In this document: in pieces, positions 1 to 5,108 of the stretch
Layout of the letters: every line of letters starts with the position of its first letter
Position numbering within the stretch: position 1 is the stretch's first letter
Notes under the pieces: generated by a model
What the model was told of the DNA's origin: nothing
What the model saw: the letters and a program-made list of their open reading frames with translations, nothing else
The model's database searches: none
Made by a program: the position numbers and the translations under genes
Source: Alphaproteobacteria bacterium
GTDB lineage: Bacteria > Pseudomonadota > Alphaproteobacteria > Rhodobacterales > Rhodobacteraceae
Assembly (NCBI GenBank): GCA_030830465.1
Contig: JAURMY010000133.1
Location: 1 to 5,108 of the forward strand
Direction: 5' to 3'
Length of the DNA stretch: 5,108 bases

Positions 1-251
1 CGGTCAACGATGCCGGTGACGTTGCCGTTTGACACCATCAGGCGGCTGGACAGTTCCGACATTTTCAATCCCTGGCCGGATTTCTGCAGGATCGCCATCA
101 CATCAAACCGGGGCAGGGTGGTGTCAAACTCGCGCCGCAATCGGTCGCGCACCTCGTTTTCCATCAGTTTTGTCGCCTTCAGCAGGCTCAGCCACAGGCG
201 CAGCCGCCGTTTTGAACCGTCCGGCAGTGCTGCGGATGCCTGCACAGCCAT
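1..251 (-). CDS. MarR-family transcriptional regulator (partial, C-terminus off the left edge)
   Basis: The 83 visible residues start at ATG 251-249 and run off the window, so about half of a usual 150-170-residue MarR protein is present. Residues 14-42 (KRRLRLWLSLLKATKLMENE and on) form the amphipathic dimerisation helix. Residues 46-55 (LPRFDVMAIL) are the typical start of the winged-helix domain. Residues 61-83 (GLKMSELSSRLMVSNGNVTG, then IVD) match the helix-turn-helix with its recognition helix. MarR proteins are dimeric DNA-binding repressors, often released by a ligand, and several that control aromatic degradation sense aryl-CoA thioesters. The start codon overlaps the SDR stop by one base (TGATG), and the only ribosome-site candidate is a weak AGG about 5 bases upstream, so translation is probably coupled to the SDR. 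Being the last visible gene of a catabolic operon suggests it regulates this operon. The ligand is inferred, not seen. The family call is firm. Confidence 0.88.
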   Translation of the reverse strand, partial: MAVQASAALPDGSKRRLRLWLSLLKATKLMENEVRDRLRREFDTTLPRFDVMAILQKSGQGLKMSELSSRLMVSNGNVTGIVD

Positions 252-1015
252 CACACCTGACCCCCGGCGATTTCGATGCATTGCCCGTTGATGGATTGCG
301 ATCCCGGCCCGCACAGCCACATGGCGGCGGCGGCGATTTCCTCAACCTCCAGCAGTTTCTTGTGCCGGTTGTCCGACGACATCGAGGCCTCGGCCTCGGC
401 GCGCGACAGGCCCGAGCGTTTCATGATCAGATCGGTGTTGCGTTCCACAATCGGCGTGCGCACATAGCCGGGGCAGATCGCGTTGGCAGTGATGCCCTTG
501 TGCATGAATTCTTCGCTTATGACCCGCGTCAGCCCGATCAGCCCGTGTTTGCTGGCGCTGTAGGCCGCCCCGTATTTCAGACCTTTCAACCCGGCAATTG
601 AACTGATCGTGATGATCCGGCCCCAGCCGCCGGCCATCATGCCCGGCACAACCTCGCGGCAGGTCAGGAAAGCGCCGTCCAGATTGGTTGTCATCACCTT
701 GCGCCAGAACTCAAGCGAGGTTTTGGCAAAAGCCGAGGTTTCGGCAATGCCCGCATTGGCGACGTGAATATCGACCGCCCCGCGCGCCTTGATCGCTGCC
801 GCGGTGCCGTTGACCACGCTGGCCTCGTCATTCACATCCATCACCAAGGGGTGGATGCCTTTGGCTTTGGCACAGGTCGCCTCCAAGGCTTCCATCCGCC
901 GCCCCGTGATGGTCACGCTGCAGCCTTCGGCGGCCAATGCCAGCGCAATCGCCTCGCCTATGCCGGTGCCGCCGCCGGTGATCAGCGCGTGGCGCCCTTT
1001 GTGTATCCCGCTCAT
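251..1015 (-). CDS. Short-chain dehydrogenase/reductase (SDR), probably 3-hydroxyacyl-CoA-type dehydrogenase of the aryl-CoA pathway
   Basis: This complete 254-residue protein has the usual length of classical SDRs, which are cytoplasmic NAD(P)-dependent alcohol/ketone oxidoreductases with one Rossmann domain. The cofactor motif TGGGTGIG is at residues 13-20, D60 follows in the VMDV stretch, and NAG is at 87-89. The catalytic set is complete: N111, S139, Y152 and K156 (YSASK). The PG motif lies in [11 protein letters not shown], and the C-terminus ends in a typical IAGGQV. R39-R40 after strand 2 could hint at NADP(H), but I do not rely on that. The ATG lies in a 4-base ATGA overlap with the stop of the fused monooxygenase/reductase, and GGGAG sits 8 bases upstream inside that gene, which supports this start. 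From context it may oxidise or reduce a hydroxy/oxo group on the alicyclic CoA intermediate made by the fused enzyme. The substrate is inferred; the sequence also resembles 3-hydroxybutyrate and 3-oxoacyl-ACP reductase types. Confidence 0.93.
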   Translation of the reverse strand: MSGIHKGRHALITGGGTGIGEAIALALAAEGCSVTITGRRMEALEATCAKAKGIHPLVMDVNDEASVVNGTAAAIKARGAVDIHVANAGIAETSAFAKTSLEFWRKVMTTNLDGAFLTCREVVPGMMAGGWGRIITISSIAGLKGLKYGAAYSASKHGLIGLTRVISEEFMHKGITANAICPGYVRTPIVERNTDLIMKRSGLSRAEAEASMSSDNRHKKLLEVEEIAAAAMWLCGPGSQSINGQCIEIAGGQV

Positions 1016-3294
1016 GCCCGGATCTCCCTTTCGCGTTCTTTCAATCGTTCCAGTTGCCGTTGCCCCGCCAGATAGGGTTTGGGCCAGACCGCTTCTGTGT
1101 CGCCAAGTTCGGCAGCGGCGTGCAATGTCCAGTAGGGGTCGGTCAGGTGCGGACGCGCCAGACAGACCAGATCGGCGCGGCCTGCCATCAGGATTGAATT
1201 GGCGTGGTCCGCCTCATAGATATTGCCGACCGCCATGGTTTTGATCCCCAGTTCATTGCGGATACGGTCGGAAAACGGGGTCTGGAACATGCGGCCGTAA
1301 ACCGGGTTGTCATCGGGCACTGTACCGCCTGCCGATACGTCAATGATATCCGCCCCGGCATCGGAAAACGCCTTGGCGATCTTCACCGCGTCTTCTGGCG
1401 TGTTGCCGTCCGGCCCGATCCAGTCATGCGCGCTGATCCTGACCGACATCGGCTTGTTCTTCGGCCAGACCGCCCGCATCGCCGCGAAAACCTCCAGCGG
1501 AAAGCGCAACCGCTGTTCAAGGCTGCCGCCATAGCCGTCGGTCCGGTTGTTCGTCGCGGGCGACAGAAAGGACGCGATCAGATAGCCATGCGCCGCATGA
1601 AGTTCGATCATGTCAAACTCGGCGCGATCGGCCATCAGCGTGGCCTCGACAAACTGGTTGCGCACCATATCCATATCCGCACGGGTCATGGCGCGCGGCG
1701 TTGCATTTTGCGGTGACCACGGCAGGGCTGAGACGGAAAGCAAAGGCCAATTACCTGATTTCAGGGGTTTTTCACTGTCCTCCCAGCCCAGTTGGGTTGA
1801 GGCTTTGCGGCCCGCATGGCCAATCTGGCAGGCGATTTTCGCCTGGGTTTGACTGTGGACAAAATCCACCACCCGCTTCCAGGCGGCTTCGTGGGCGGGA
1901 TCATAAAGCCCCGGACAGCCCGGCGAGATGCGTCCCTCGGGCGATACGCAGGTCATTTCGGTGAAAACCAGCCCGGCGCCACCTTTGGCGCGTTCGCCAA
2001 GATGCACCAGATGCCAGTCATTCGGACAGCCGTTGGTGGCCTTGTACTGGGCCATGGGTGAAACGACGATGCGGTTTTGAAGCGTCAGATCGCGCAATTT
2101 GAACGGCGCAAACATCGGCCGGCGGTCGCTGTCGATCCCGGCCTGTTTGTTGAACCATCGCTCAGCCGAGCCAAGCCATTTGGGGTCGCGCAGGCGCAGG
2201 TTTTCATGGCTGATCCGCTGGCTGCGGGTCAACAGCGAATAGTTCAGCTGCACCGGATCAAGATCCAGATAGCGCTCGACCTCTTCAAACCATTCCAGAC
2301 TGTTTCGGGCCGCCGATTGCAGGCGCAGAACATCCAGACGGCGTTCATCCTGATACCGGGCAAAGGCCGCCTGAAGCGTTGGTTCGGAATGCAGCAGGGT
2401 CGCCAGCGAGATCGCGCTGTCAAACGCCAGTCTTGATCCTGAACCGATCGAAAAATGTGCCGTCGCGGCAGCATCGCCCATCAGAACCACGTTTTCATGA
2501 TACCATTTCTCGCAAATGACCCGCGGAAAGTTCATCCACACCGCCGAGCCGCGCAAATGGTCGGCATTGGACATCAGCGCATGGCCGCCCAGATGATCCT
2601 TGAAGATGTCCTCACAGGTGGCAATGATCGCCTCCTTGGTCATGCCCTCAAACCCCCAGTTGTCCCAGGTTTGCTGGCTGCACTCGACGATGACCGTCGC
2701 GGTGTCCTTGTCAAACTGATAGGCGTGGATCCACAGCCAGCCATGCCGCGTCTTTTCAAAGACAAAGGTGAAGGCGTCGTCGAATTTCTGATGCGTGCCC
2801 AGCCAGATGAATTTGCACAGCCTTGTGTCCACATTGGGCTGAAACGCCTCGGCATATTCCCGTCTGACGGCGGAATTGATCCCGTCACACCCGACAACCA
2901 GATCATAGTCCTTGCGGTATTCCTCGGCGGATTTGAAGATCGTTTCAAATTCCAGCCGGATGCCCAGTTCCCGCGCGCGCGCCTGCAGGATGATCAACAG
3001 CCGCTTGCGCCCGATCCCGGCAAAGCCGTGTCCGCCCGACACCATGCGCTGGCCTTTGTGTATGACGGCCACATCATCCCAATAAGCAAAATGCTGGCGG
3101 ATGGTTTCGGTGCTGACAGGATCGTTCAGCGCCATATTGCCAAGCGCGTCATCCGACAGAACCACACCCCAGCCAAAGGTATCGTCGGCCTTGTTGCGCT
3201 CGACAACCGTGATGTCATGGCCGGGGTCGCGCAGTTTCATGCTGATGGCGAAGTAAAGGCCGGCGGGGCCGCCGCCCAGACAGATGACTTTCAT
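1012..3294 (-). CDS. Fused FAD monooxygenase / old-yellow-enzyme-type reductase (2-aminobenzoyl-CoA monooxygenase/reductase or salicylyl-CoA 5-hydroxylase/oxidoreductase family)
   Basis: This 760-residue protein is a natural two-enzyme fusion. Residues 1 to about 390 are a class A flavin hydroxylase: GGGPAG at 7-12, the ribose-binding E32, a DG motif at 131-138 (DLVVGCDG) and a GD motif at 273-274 ([16 protein letters not shown]). Residues from about 394 are an NADH:flavin oxidoreductase barrel: the entry strand with SPMAQY (413-418), QIGHAGR (491-497), the H567/H570/Y572 active-site set in [15 protein letters not shown] (584-592) and the C-terminal [11 protein letters not shown] phosphate site. 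In the Azoarcus evansii enzyme the first half hydroxylates 2-aminobenzoyl-CoA and the second half reduces the dearomatised product with NADH. Length and domain order fit that family. The same architecture is often labelled salicylyl-CoA 5-hydroxylase, so the substrate is open. I chose the start at 3294 because GGGGGA lies just upstream and the FAD motif begins at once. An in-frame ATG at 3342 would add 16 residues, has no ribosome site and lies within an inverted repeat. It is the first gene of the operon. Confidence 0.9.
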   Translation of the reverse strand: MKVICLGGGPAGLYFAISMKLRDPGHDITVVERNKADDTFGWGVVLSDDALGNMALNDPVSTETIRQHFAYWDDVAVIHKGQRMVSGGHGFAGIGRKRLLIILQARARELGIRLEFETIFKSAEEYRKDYDLVVGCDGINSAVRREYAEAFQPNVDTRLCKFIWLGTHQKFDDAFTFVFEKTRHGWLWIHAYQFDKDTATVIVECSQQTWDNWGFEGMTKEAIIATCEDIFKDHLGGHALMSNADHLRGSAVWMNFPRVICEKWYHENVVLMGDAAATAHFSIGSGSRLAFDSAISLATLLHSEPTLQAAFARYQDERRLDVLRLQSAARNSLEWFEEVERYLDLDPVQLNYSLLTRSQRISHENLRLRDPKWLGSAERWFNKQAGIDSDRRPMFAPFKLRDLTLQNRIVVSPMAQYKATNGCPNDWHLVHLGERAKGGAGLVFTEMTCVSPEGRISPGCPGLYDPAHEAAWKRVVDFVHSQTQAKIACQIGHAGRKASTQLGWEDSEKPLKSGNWPLLSVSALPWSPQNATPRAMTRADMDMVRNQFVEATLMADRAEFDMIELHAAHGYLIASFLSPATNNRTDGYGGSLEQRLRFPLEVFAAMRAVWPKNKPMSVRISAHDWIGPDGNTPEDAVKIAKAFSDAGADIIDVSAGGTVPDDNPVYGRMFQTPFSDRIRNELGIKTMAVGNIYEADHANSILMAGRADLVCLARPHLTDPYWTLHAAAELGDTEAVWPKPYLAGQRQLERLKEREREIRA

Positions 3295-3297
3295 GAA

Positions 3298-3303
3298 TCC
3301 CCC
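3298..3303 (-). promoter_or_regulatory. Ribosome binding site deciding the start of the fused monooxygenase
   Basis: On the minus strand GGGGGA is followed by TTC and then ATG (3294-3292). The spacing is on the short side, but this is the only purine-rich stretch near a start codon for this gene. The upstream in-frame ATG at 3342 is preceded by a sequence without any such stretch. This favours the 760-residue form whose second residue already begins the Rossmann strand. Confidence 0.6.
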
Positions 3304-3321
3304 GTTGGCTGAGTCGCTTTC

Positions 3322-3347
3322 CTGACATGCTGGCATTTGCATGTCAG
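3322..3347. repeat. Perfect 9-bp inverted repeat, candidate MarR operator or leader hairpin
   Basis: The arms CTGACATGC (3322-3330) and GCATGTCAG (3339-3347) are exact reverse complements separated by the 8 bases TGGCATTT. The total of 26 bp fits a dimeric regulator binding across adjacent faces of the DNA, or an RNA hairpin in the leader of the monooxygenase operon. It lies 28-53 bases upstream of the start at 3294, where a repressor would block transcription. The partial MarR gene at the end of the same operon is the obvious candidate to bind it. The repeat is seen directly; its role is inferred. Confidence 0.6.
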
Positions 3348-3361
3348 TAATTCAAGGTTCA

Positions 3362-3381
3362 ATATTTTAAATATAAAATAT
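3362..3381. repeat. AT-rich 8-bp inverted repeat, candidate second operator or promoter core
   Basis: The arms ATATTTTA (3362-3369) and TAAAATAT (3374-3381) are exact reverse complements around the spacer AATA. All 20 bases are A or T, a sharp contrast with the flanking GC-rich DNA. Palindromic AT-rich sites of this length are typical of MarR-family operators and also of promoter cores. Its centre is 37 bp from the centre of the other inverted repeat. It may overlap the -10 region of the minus-strand operon (TATATT). The symmetry could partly arise from low base complexity. Confidence 0.5.
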
Positions 3382-3387
3382 CAACAA

Positions 3388-3401
3388 GGCGGCGAACCGC
3401 C
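3388..3401. repeat. Short GC hairpin (5-bp stem, 4-base loop)
   Basis: GGCGG (3388-3392) pairs with CCGCC (3397-3401) around CGAA. Read on the minus strand the loop is TTCG and the stem is followed by TTGTTGATATTTTAT, which loosely resembles an intrinsic terminator that would stop transcription coming from the right towards the operon. No minus-strand gene lies immediately upstream that would need it, so it may only be a chance stem. It is flanked by two copies of AACAAGGC (3383-3390 and 3409-3416). Confidence 0.3.
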
Positions 3402-3463
3402 GAAGCCGAACAAGGCCCTTTGCTTTCGTCCCGACCTGCCATAATTTGAGGCCAACAACAGAC

Positions 3464-3467
3464 GGAG
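3464..3467 (+). promoter_or_regulatory. Ribosome binding site of the small secreted-protein gene
   Basis: GGAG ends five bases before the ATG at 3473. It selects this start over the upstream in-frame TTG at 3446 and places the signal peptide exactly at the N-terminus. Confidence 0.65.
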
Positions 3468-3472
3468 CCAAC

Positions 3473-3763
3473 ATGAAACCGCTTGCCATTCTGATCCTCT
3501 CCACAGCCTTGCTGACCCCCGCCGCGGTCAGCGCCAAGGAATGCCTGAACACCCCATATGCCGGGTCAAACGTGCCGTTTTTCACCGGTCGGTATGAGGA
3601 TATGGCAAAAGACAACGCCGTGATCAGTTGGGGCGCGCGGGTCTTGCTGAATGTCGGGGCGGTGTTTTCAAACTGGGAAAACGCCGAGGACAAGACCTTC
3701 AGCTGTTCAAAACAGGGCCGGCTTTACGCCTGTACGGCAACCGCGCGGCCCTGCACCAAGTGA
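3473..3763 (+). CDS. Small predicted secreted protein with four cysteines, function unknown
   Basis: This 96-residue protein belongs to no family I recognise. The first 21 residues look like a Sec signal peptide: K2, a hydrophobic core (LAILILSTALL) and an A-x-A-like end (AVSA) with cleavage expected before K22. The mature part of about 75 residues has four cysteines (C24, C78, C87, C94), an even number that could form two disulfides in the periplasm, with three clustered near the C-terminus. The middle (residues 33-68) contains aromatic and hydrophobic positions but no second membrane segment. There is no lipobox, so a lipoprotein is unlikely. The ATG at 3473 is preceded by CGGAG with a 5-base gap to the start (CCAAC), a good ribosome site. 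A TTG in frame at 3446 would put nine residues ahead of the signal peptide and is not favoured. The gene stands alone, divergent from the catabolic operon and convergent with the dehydrogenase. The signal peptide and ribosome site make it likely real. Confidence 0.75.
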   Translation: MKPLAILILSTALLTPAAVSAKECLNTPYAGSNVPFFTGRYEDMAKDNAVISWGARVLLNVGAVFSNWENAEDKTFSCSKQGRLYACTATARPCTK

Positions 3764-3823
3764 TATTCATCCGCCGCCGTGCCGGGTTTGGCCGCGCGGC
3801 GCATGGGTGTGCCGGTCCCTTGC
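3764..3823. other. Convergent gap without a clear terminator
   Basis: Sixty bases separate the stop codons of two converging genes. The self-complementary GCCGCGCGGC at 3791-3800 is the only notable symmetry. No stem followed by a T-run is visible on either strand, so termination here is either factor-dependent or located inside the neighbouring genes. Confidence 0.4.
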
Positions 3824-5108
3824 TCAGCCAAGCAGGCGCTTGCGCTCGGGGTCAAACAGGGCCTCTGTGATCAGCCTTGCGGGGCGCATATCGCCCAGAA
3901 TTTCAATCTCGACCCTCAACCCGTCAGCCGCTTTTTCTGTTGGTACAAATCCCATCGCCACGCTTTTTTGCGCGTAGTGGGAATAGCCGCCCGAGGTGCA
4001 GAAGCCGACCACGGCACCATCAAGCCAGATCGGCTCATAGGCGTTCACGTCCGCATCGATCGCATCCACCTCAAAGGCGCAAAGTTTGCGCGCAGCGCCG
4101 CTGGCCTTTTCTGCCGATGCAGGTGCCTTGCCGATGAAATCCACCGGCTTGTTCCACTGGATGAAGCGGTCCATCCCGGTTTCGCAAGGCGTATAGTCAG
4201 GGCTGAACTCGCGCCCCCAGGACCCAAAGAACCGGTCCAGCCGCAGGCTCATCATCGCGCGCATCCCGAAGGGGCGCAGGCCAAGATCGGCACCGGCCTC
4301 GGTCAATGTGTTGTAAAGCGCCCTTTGGCTGGCCGCGTCGCAAAAGATTTCATAGCCCAGATCGCCGGTATAGCTGACCCTTTGCACCAGACAATCCGCC
4401 ATGCCGACGATCAGCGGTTTCACGTCCATGAACTTGAACGCCGCCGCCGAAACATCGGACCGCGTGGTGCGGGCCAGCAGATCCCGCGCCTTCGGGCCGG
4501 CAATCTGAAACCCGATCAGGCTGTCCGAGGTGTTTTCCACCGCCACGCCGGTTGTCGGCAAATGATGCAGGAACCAGCGCATATGATAGGCCTGCGCGCC
4601 ATAGCTGGCGGTCAGGCGGAAGTCGGTTTCGCTGATGCAGGACACCGTGAAATCGCCGATCAGCTTGCCTTTGGGGCTGAGCATCGGGGTCAGGCTGATC
4701 CGGCTCGGTTGCGGAATGCGTCCCGCCATGATCCGGTCAAGCCATGGCCGGGCATCGGTGCCGGTGACGCGGTATTTGCCAAAGTTGTGGACTTCGTTGA
4801 TGCCGACCCCTTCTCGTACTGCCATCACTTCCTGACGGGTGGCCTCAAAGGCGTTTGAGCGGCGGAAAGACGGGGTTTCAAACAGGGGCTCGCCGGGCAG
4901 GGCGAAATAGTTCACCGCTTCCATCCCATAGCCCGCGCCAAACACCGCGCGCTGGTCTTTCCAGATGTCATAGGCCGGTGTGGTCTTGAACGGGCGGCAA
5001 GCGGGCAGTTCTTCGTTCGGGTAGTTGACCGAAAAGCGGCGCTGATAGTTTTCGATCACTTTCGGGCGGGTATAGCCCGGCGTGATCCAATCACCGAAAC
5101 GCGCGACA
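3824..5108 (-). CDS. Dimethylglycine/sarcosine dehydrogenase-like FAD oxidoreductase, C-terminal GcvT-like part (N-terminus off the right edge)
   Basis: The reading frame is open to the window edge (first visible residues VARFGDWITPGY), so this is the last 427 residues of a protein that in this family is usually about 800 long. The FAD-binding DAO domain is missing from view. Visible residues 1 to about 80 are the end of the central linker domain (NYQRRFSVNYPNEELP, TPAYD, GMEAVNYFA). The rest is the tetrahydrofolate-binding aminomethyltransferase fold: EVMAVREGVGINEVHNFGKY, LTPMLSPKGKLIGDFTVS, IAGPKARDLLARTT, SYTGDLGYEIF, GLRPFGMRAMMSLRLDR and the C-terminal barrel with CTSGGYSHYAQKSVAMGFVP. 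Such enzymes oxidatively demethylate N-methylated glycines and pass the one-carbon unit to tetrahydrofolate. The T-protein GGxxDD motif reads GKLIGD here, so only the second aspartate is kept; related dehydrogenases also vary there. A GTG at 5059 is internal and not the start. The substrate (dimethylglycine, sarcosine or another N-methyl compound) cannot be decided from this part. Confidence 0.9.
   Translation of the reverse strand, partial: VARFGDWITPGYTRPKVIENYQRRFSVNYPNEELPACRPFKTTPAYDIWKDQRAVFGAGYGMEAVNYFALPGEPLFETPSFRRSNAFEATRQEVMAVREGVGINEVHNFGKYRVTGTDARPWLDRIMAGRIPQPSRISLTPMLSPKGKLIGDFTVSCISETDFRLTASYGAQAYHMRWFLHHLPTTGVAVENTSDSLIGFQIAGPKARDLLARTTRSDVSAAAFKFMDVKPLIVGMADCLVQRVSYTGDLGYEIFCDAASQRALYNTLTEAGADLGLRPFGMRAMMSLRLDRFFGSWGREFSPDYTPCETGMDRFIQWNKPVDFIGKAPASAEKASGAARKLCAFEVDAIDADVNAYEPIWLDGAVVGFCTSGGYSHYAQKSVAMGFVPTEKAADGLRVEIEILGDMRPARLITEALFDPERKRLLG

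Larger units (their letters stand above)
3295..3472. promoter_or_regulatory. Divergent intergenic regulatory region
   Basis: These 178 bases separate the minus-strand catabolic operon from the plus-strand small secreted-protein gene, so both promoters should lie here. They contain two perfect inverted repeats (listed separately), a GC hairpin, and an AT-rich core at 3361-3381 that stands out against the GC-rich surroundings. For the plus-strand gene, CATAAT at 3440-3445 is a plausible -10 (5 of 6 matches to TATAAT), but no good -35 is visible 16-18 bases before it. For the minus strand, TTGATA (3379-3384) resembles a -35, but no matching -10 lies at the right distance. TATATT inside the AT-rich repeat is a possible -10 without a good -35. 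The promoter positions therefore remain unassigned. Confidence 0.55.

Noticed and set aside
29..601. Plus-strand open frame of 190 codons opposite the MarR and SDR genes
   Set aside because: It is antisense to two well-supported genes and shows no domain or plausible start context.
2455..3312. Plus-strand open frame of 285 codons opposite the fused monooxygenase
   Set aside because: The minus strand here encodes unmistakable FAD-monooxygenase motifs. The antisense frame has a non-protein-like composition with no recognisable domain and is a by-product of GC-rich codon use.
3764..3823. Possible bidirectional terminator around GCCGCGCGGC
   Set aside because: The symmetric core has no loop and no T-run on either side, so it does not meet the pattern of an intrinsic terminator.
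3779..4858. Plus-strand open frame of 359 codons opposite the dimethylglycine-dehydrogenase-like gene
   Set aside because: The GcvT-like domain on the minus strand explains the region. The antisense translation is rich in H, R, A and G without motifs or a convincing ribosome site.
3824..5059. Complete gene starting at GTG 5059
   Set aside because: The frame stays open upstream to the window edge and encodes conserved family sequence (FGDWITPGYTRPK) before that codon, so GTG is an internal valine and the gene is truncated by the window.
1..5108. CRISPR arrays, tRNA or rRNA genes, insertion sequences, phage or defence genes
   Set aside because: No spaced direct-repeat array, RNA-gene-like sequence, transposase or terminal repeats were seen; coding density is that of ordinary chromosomal metabolic genes.

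Overview
The window is GC-rich, densely coded bacterial DNA. Its gene content and protein style (fused aryl-CoA monooxygenase/reductase, dimethylglycine-dehydrogenase-like protein ending in a GcvT module) suggest an alphaproteobacterium, probably a Rhodobacterales/Roseobacter-type organism. This assignment comes from recognising families by eye and no database was searched.

Layout: (1) Positions 1-3294, minus strand, hold a compact operon read from right to left. It starts with a 760-residue fused flavoprotein (FAD aromatic hydroxylase plus old-yellow-enzyme reductase) of the 2-aminobenzoyl-CoA monooxygenase/reductase (salicylyl-CoA 5-hydroxylase-like) type. A short-chain dehydrogenase/reductase follows with a 4-base ATGA overlap. 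A MarR-family regulator comes next with a 1-base TGATG overlap and runs off the left edge. (2) Positions 3295-3472 are a divergent intergenic region with two perfect inverted repeats and a short GC hairpin. (3) Positions 3473-3763, plus strand, encode a small predicted secreted protein with four cysteines and no family I recognise. (4) Positions 3764-3823 are a short convergent gap without a clear terminator. (5) Positions 3824-5108, minus strand, hold the C-terminal 427 residues of a large FAD-dependent oxidoreductase of the dimethylglycine/sarcosine dehydrogenase family, consisting of a folate-binding GcvT-like module. Its N-terminal FAD domain lies beyond the right edge.

How the genes may work together: the operon looks like part of an aerobic CoA-thioester route for anthranilate (or salicylate). 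The fused enzyme would hydroxylate and then reduce the aromatic ring of the aryl-CoA. The SDR would do a later alcohol/ketone step on the alicyclic CoA intermediate. The MarR protein would control the operon, plausibly through the inverted repeats upstream of the first gene. The ligase, beta-oxidation-type enzymes and uptake genes expected for such a route are not in the window. The dimethylglycine-dehydrogenase-like gene belongs to a separate transcription unit for one-carbon/N-methyl amine metabolism. Nothing here is clearly a new system. The points most worth checking are the palindromes, the start of the fused enzyme and the small secreted protein.
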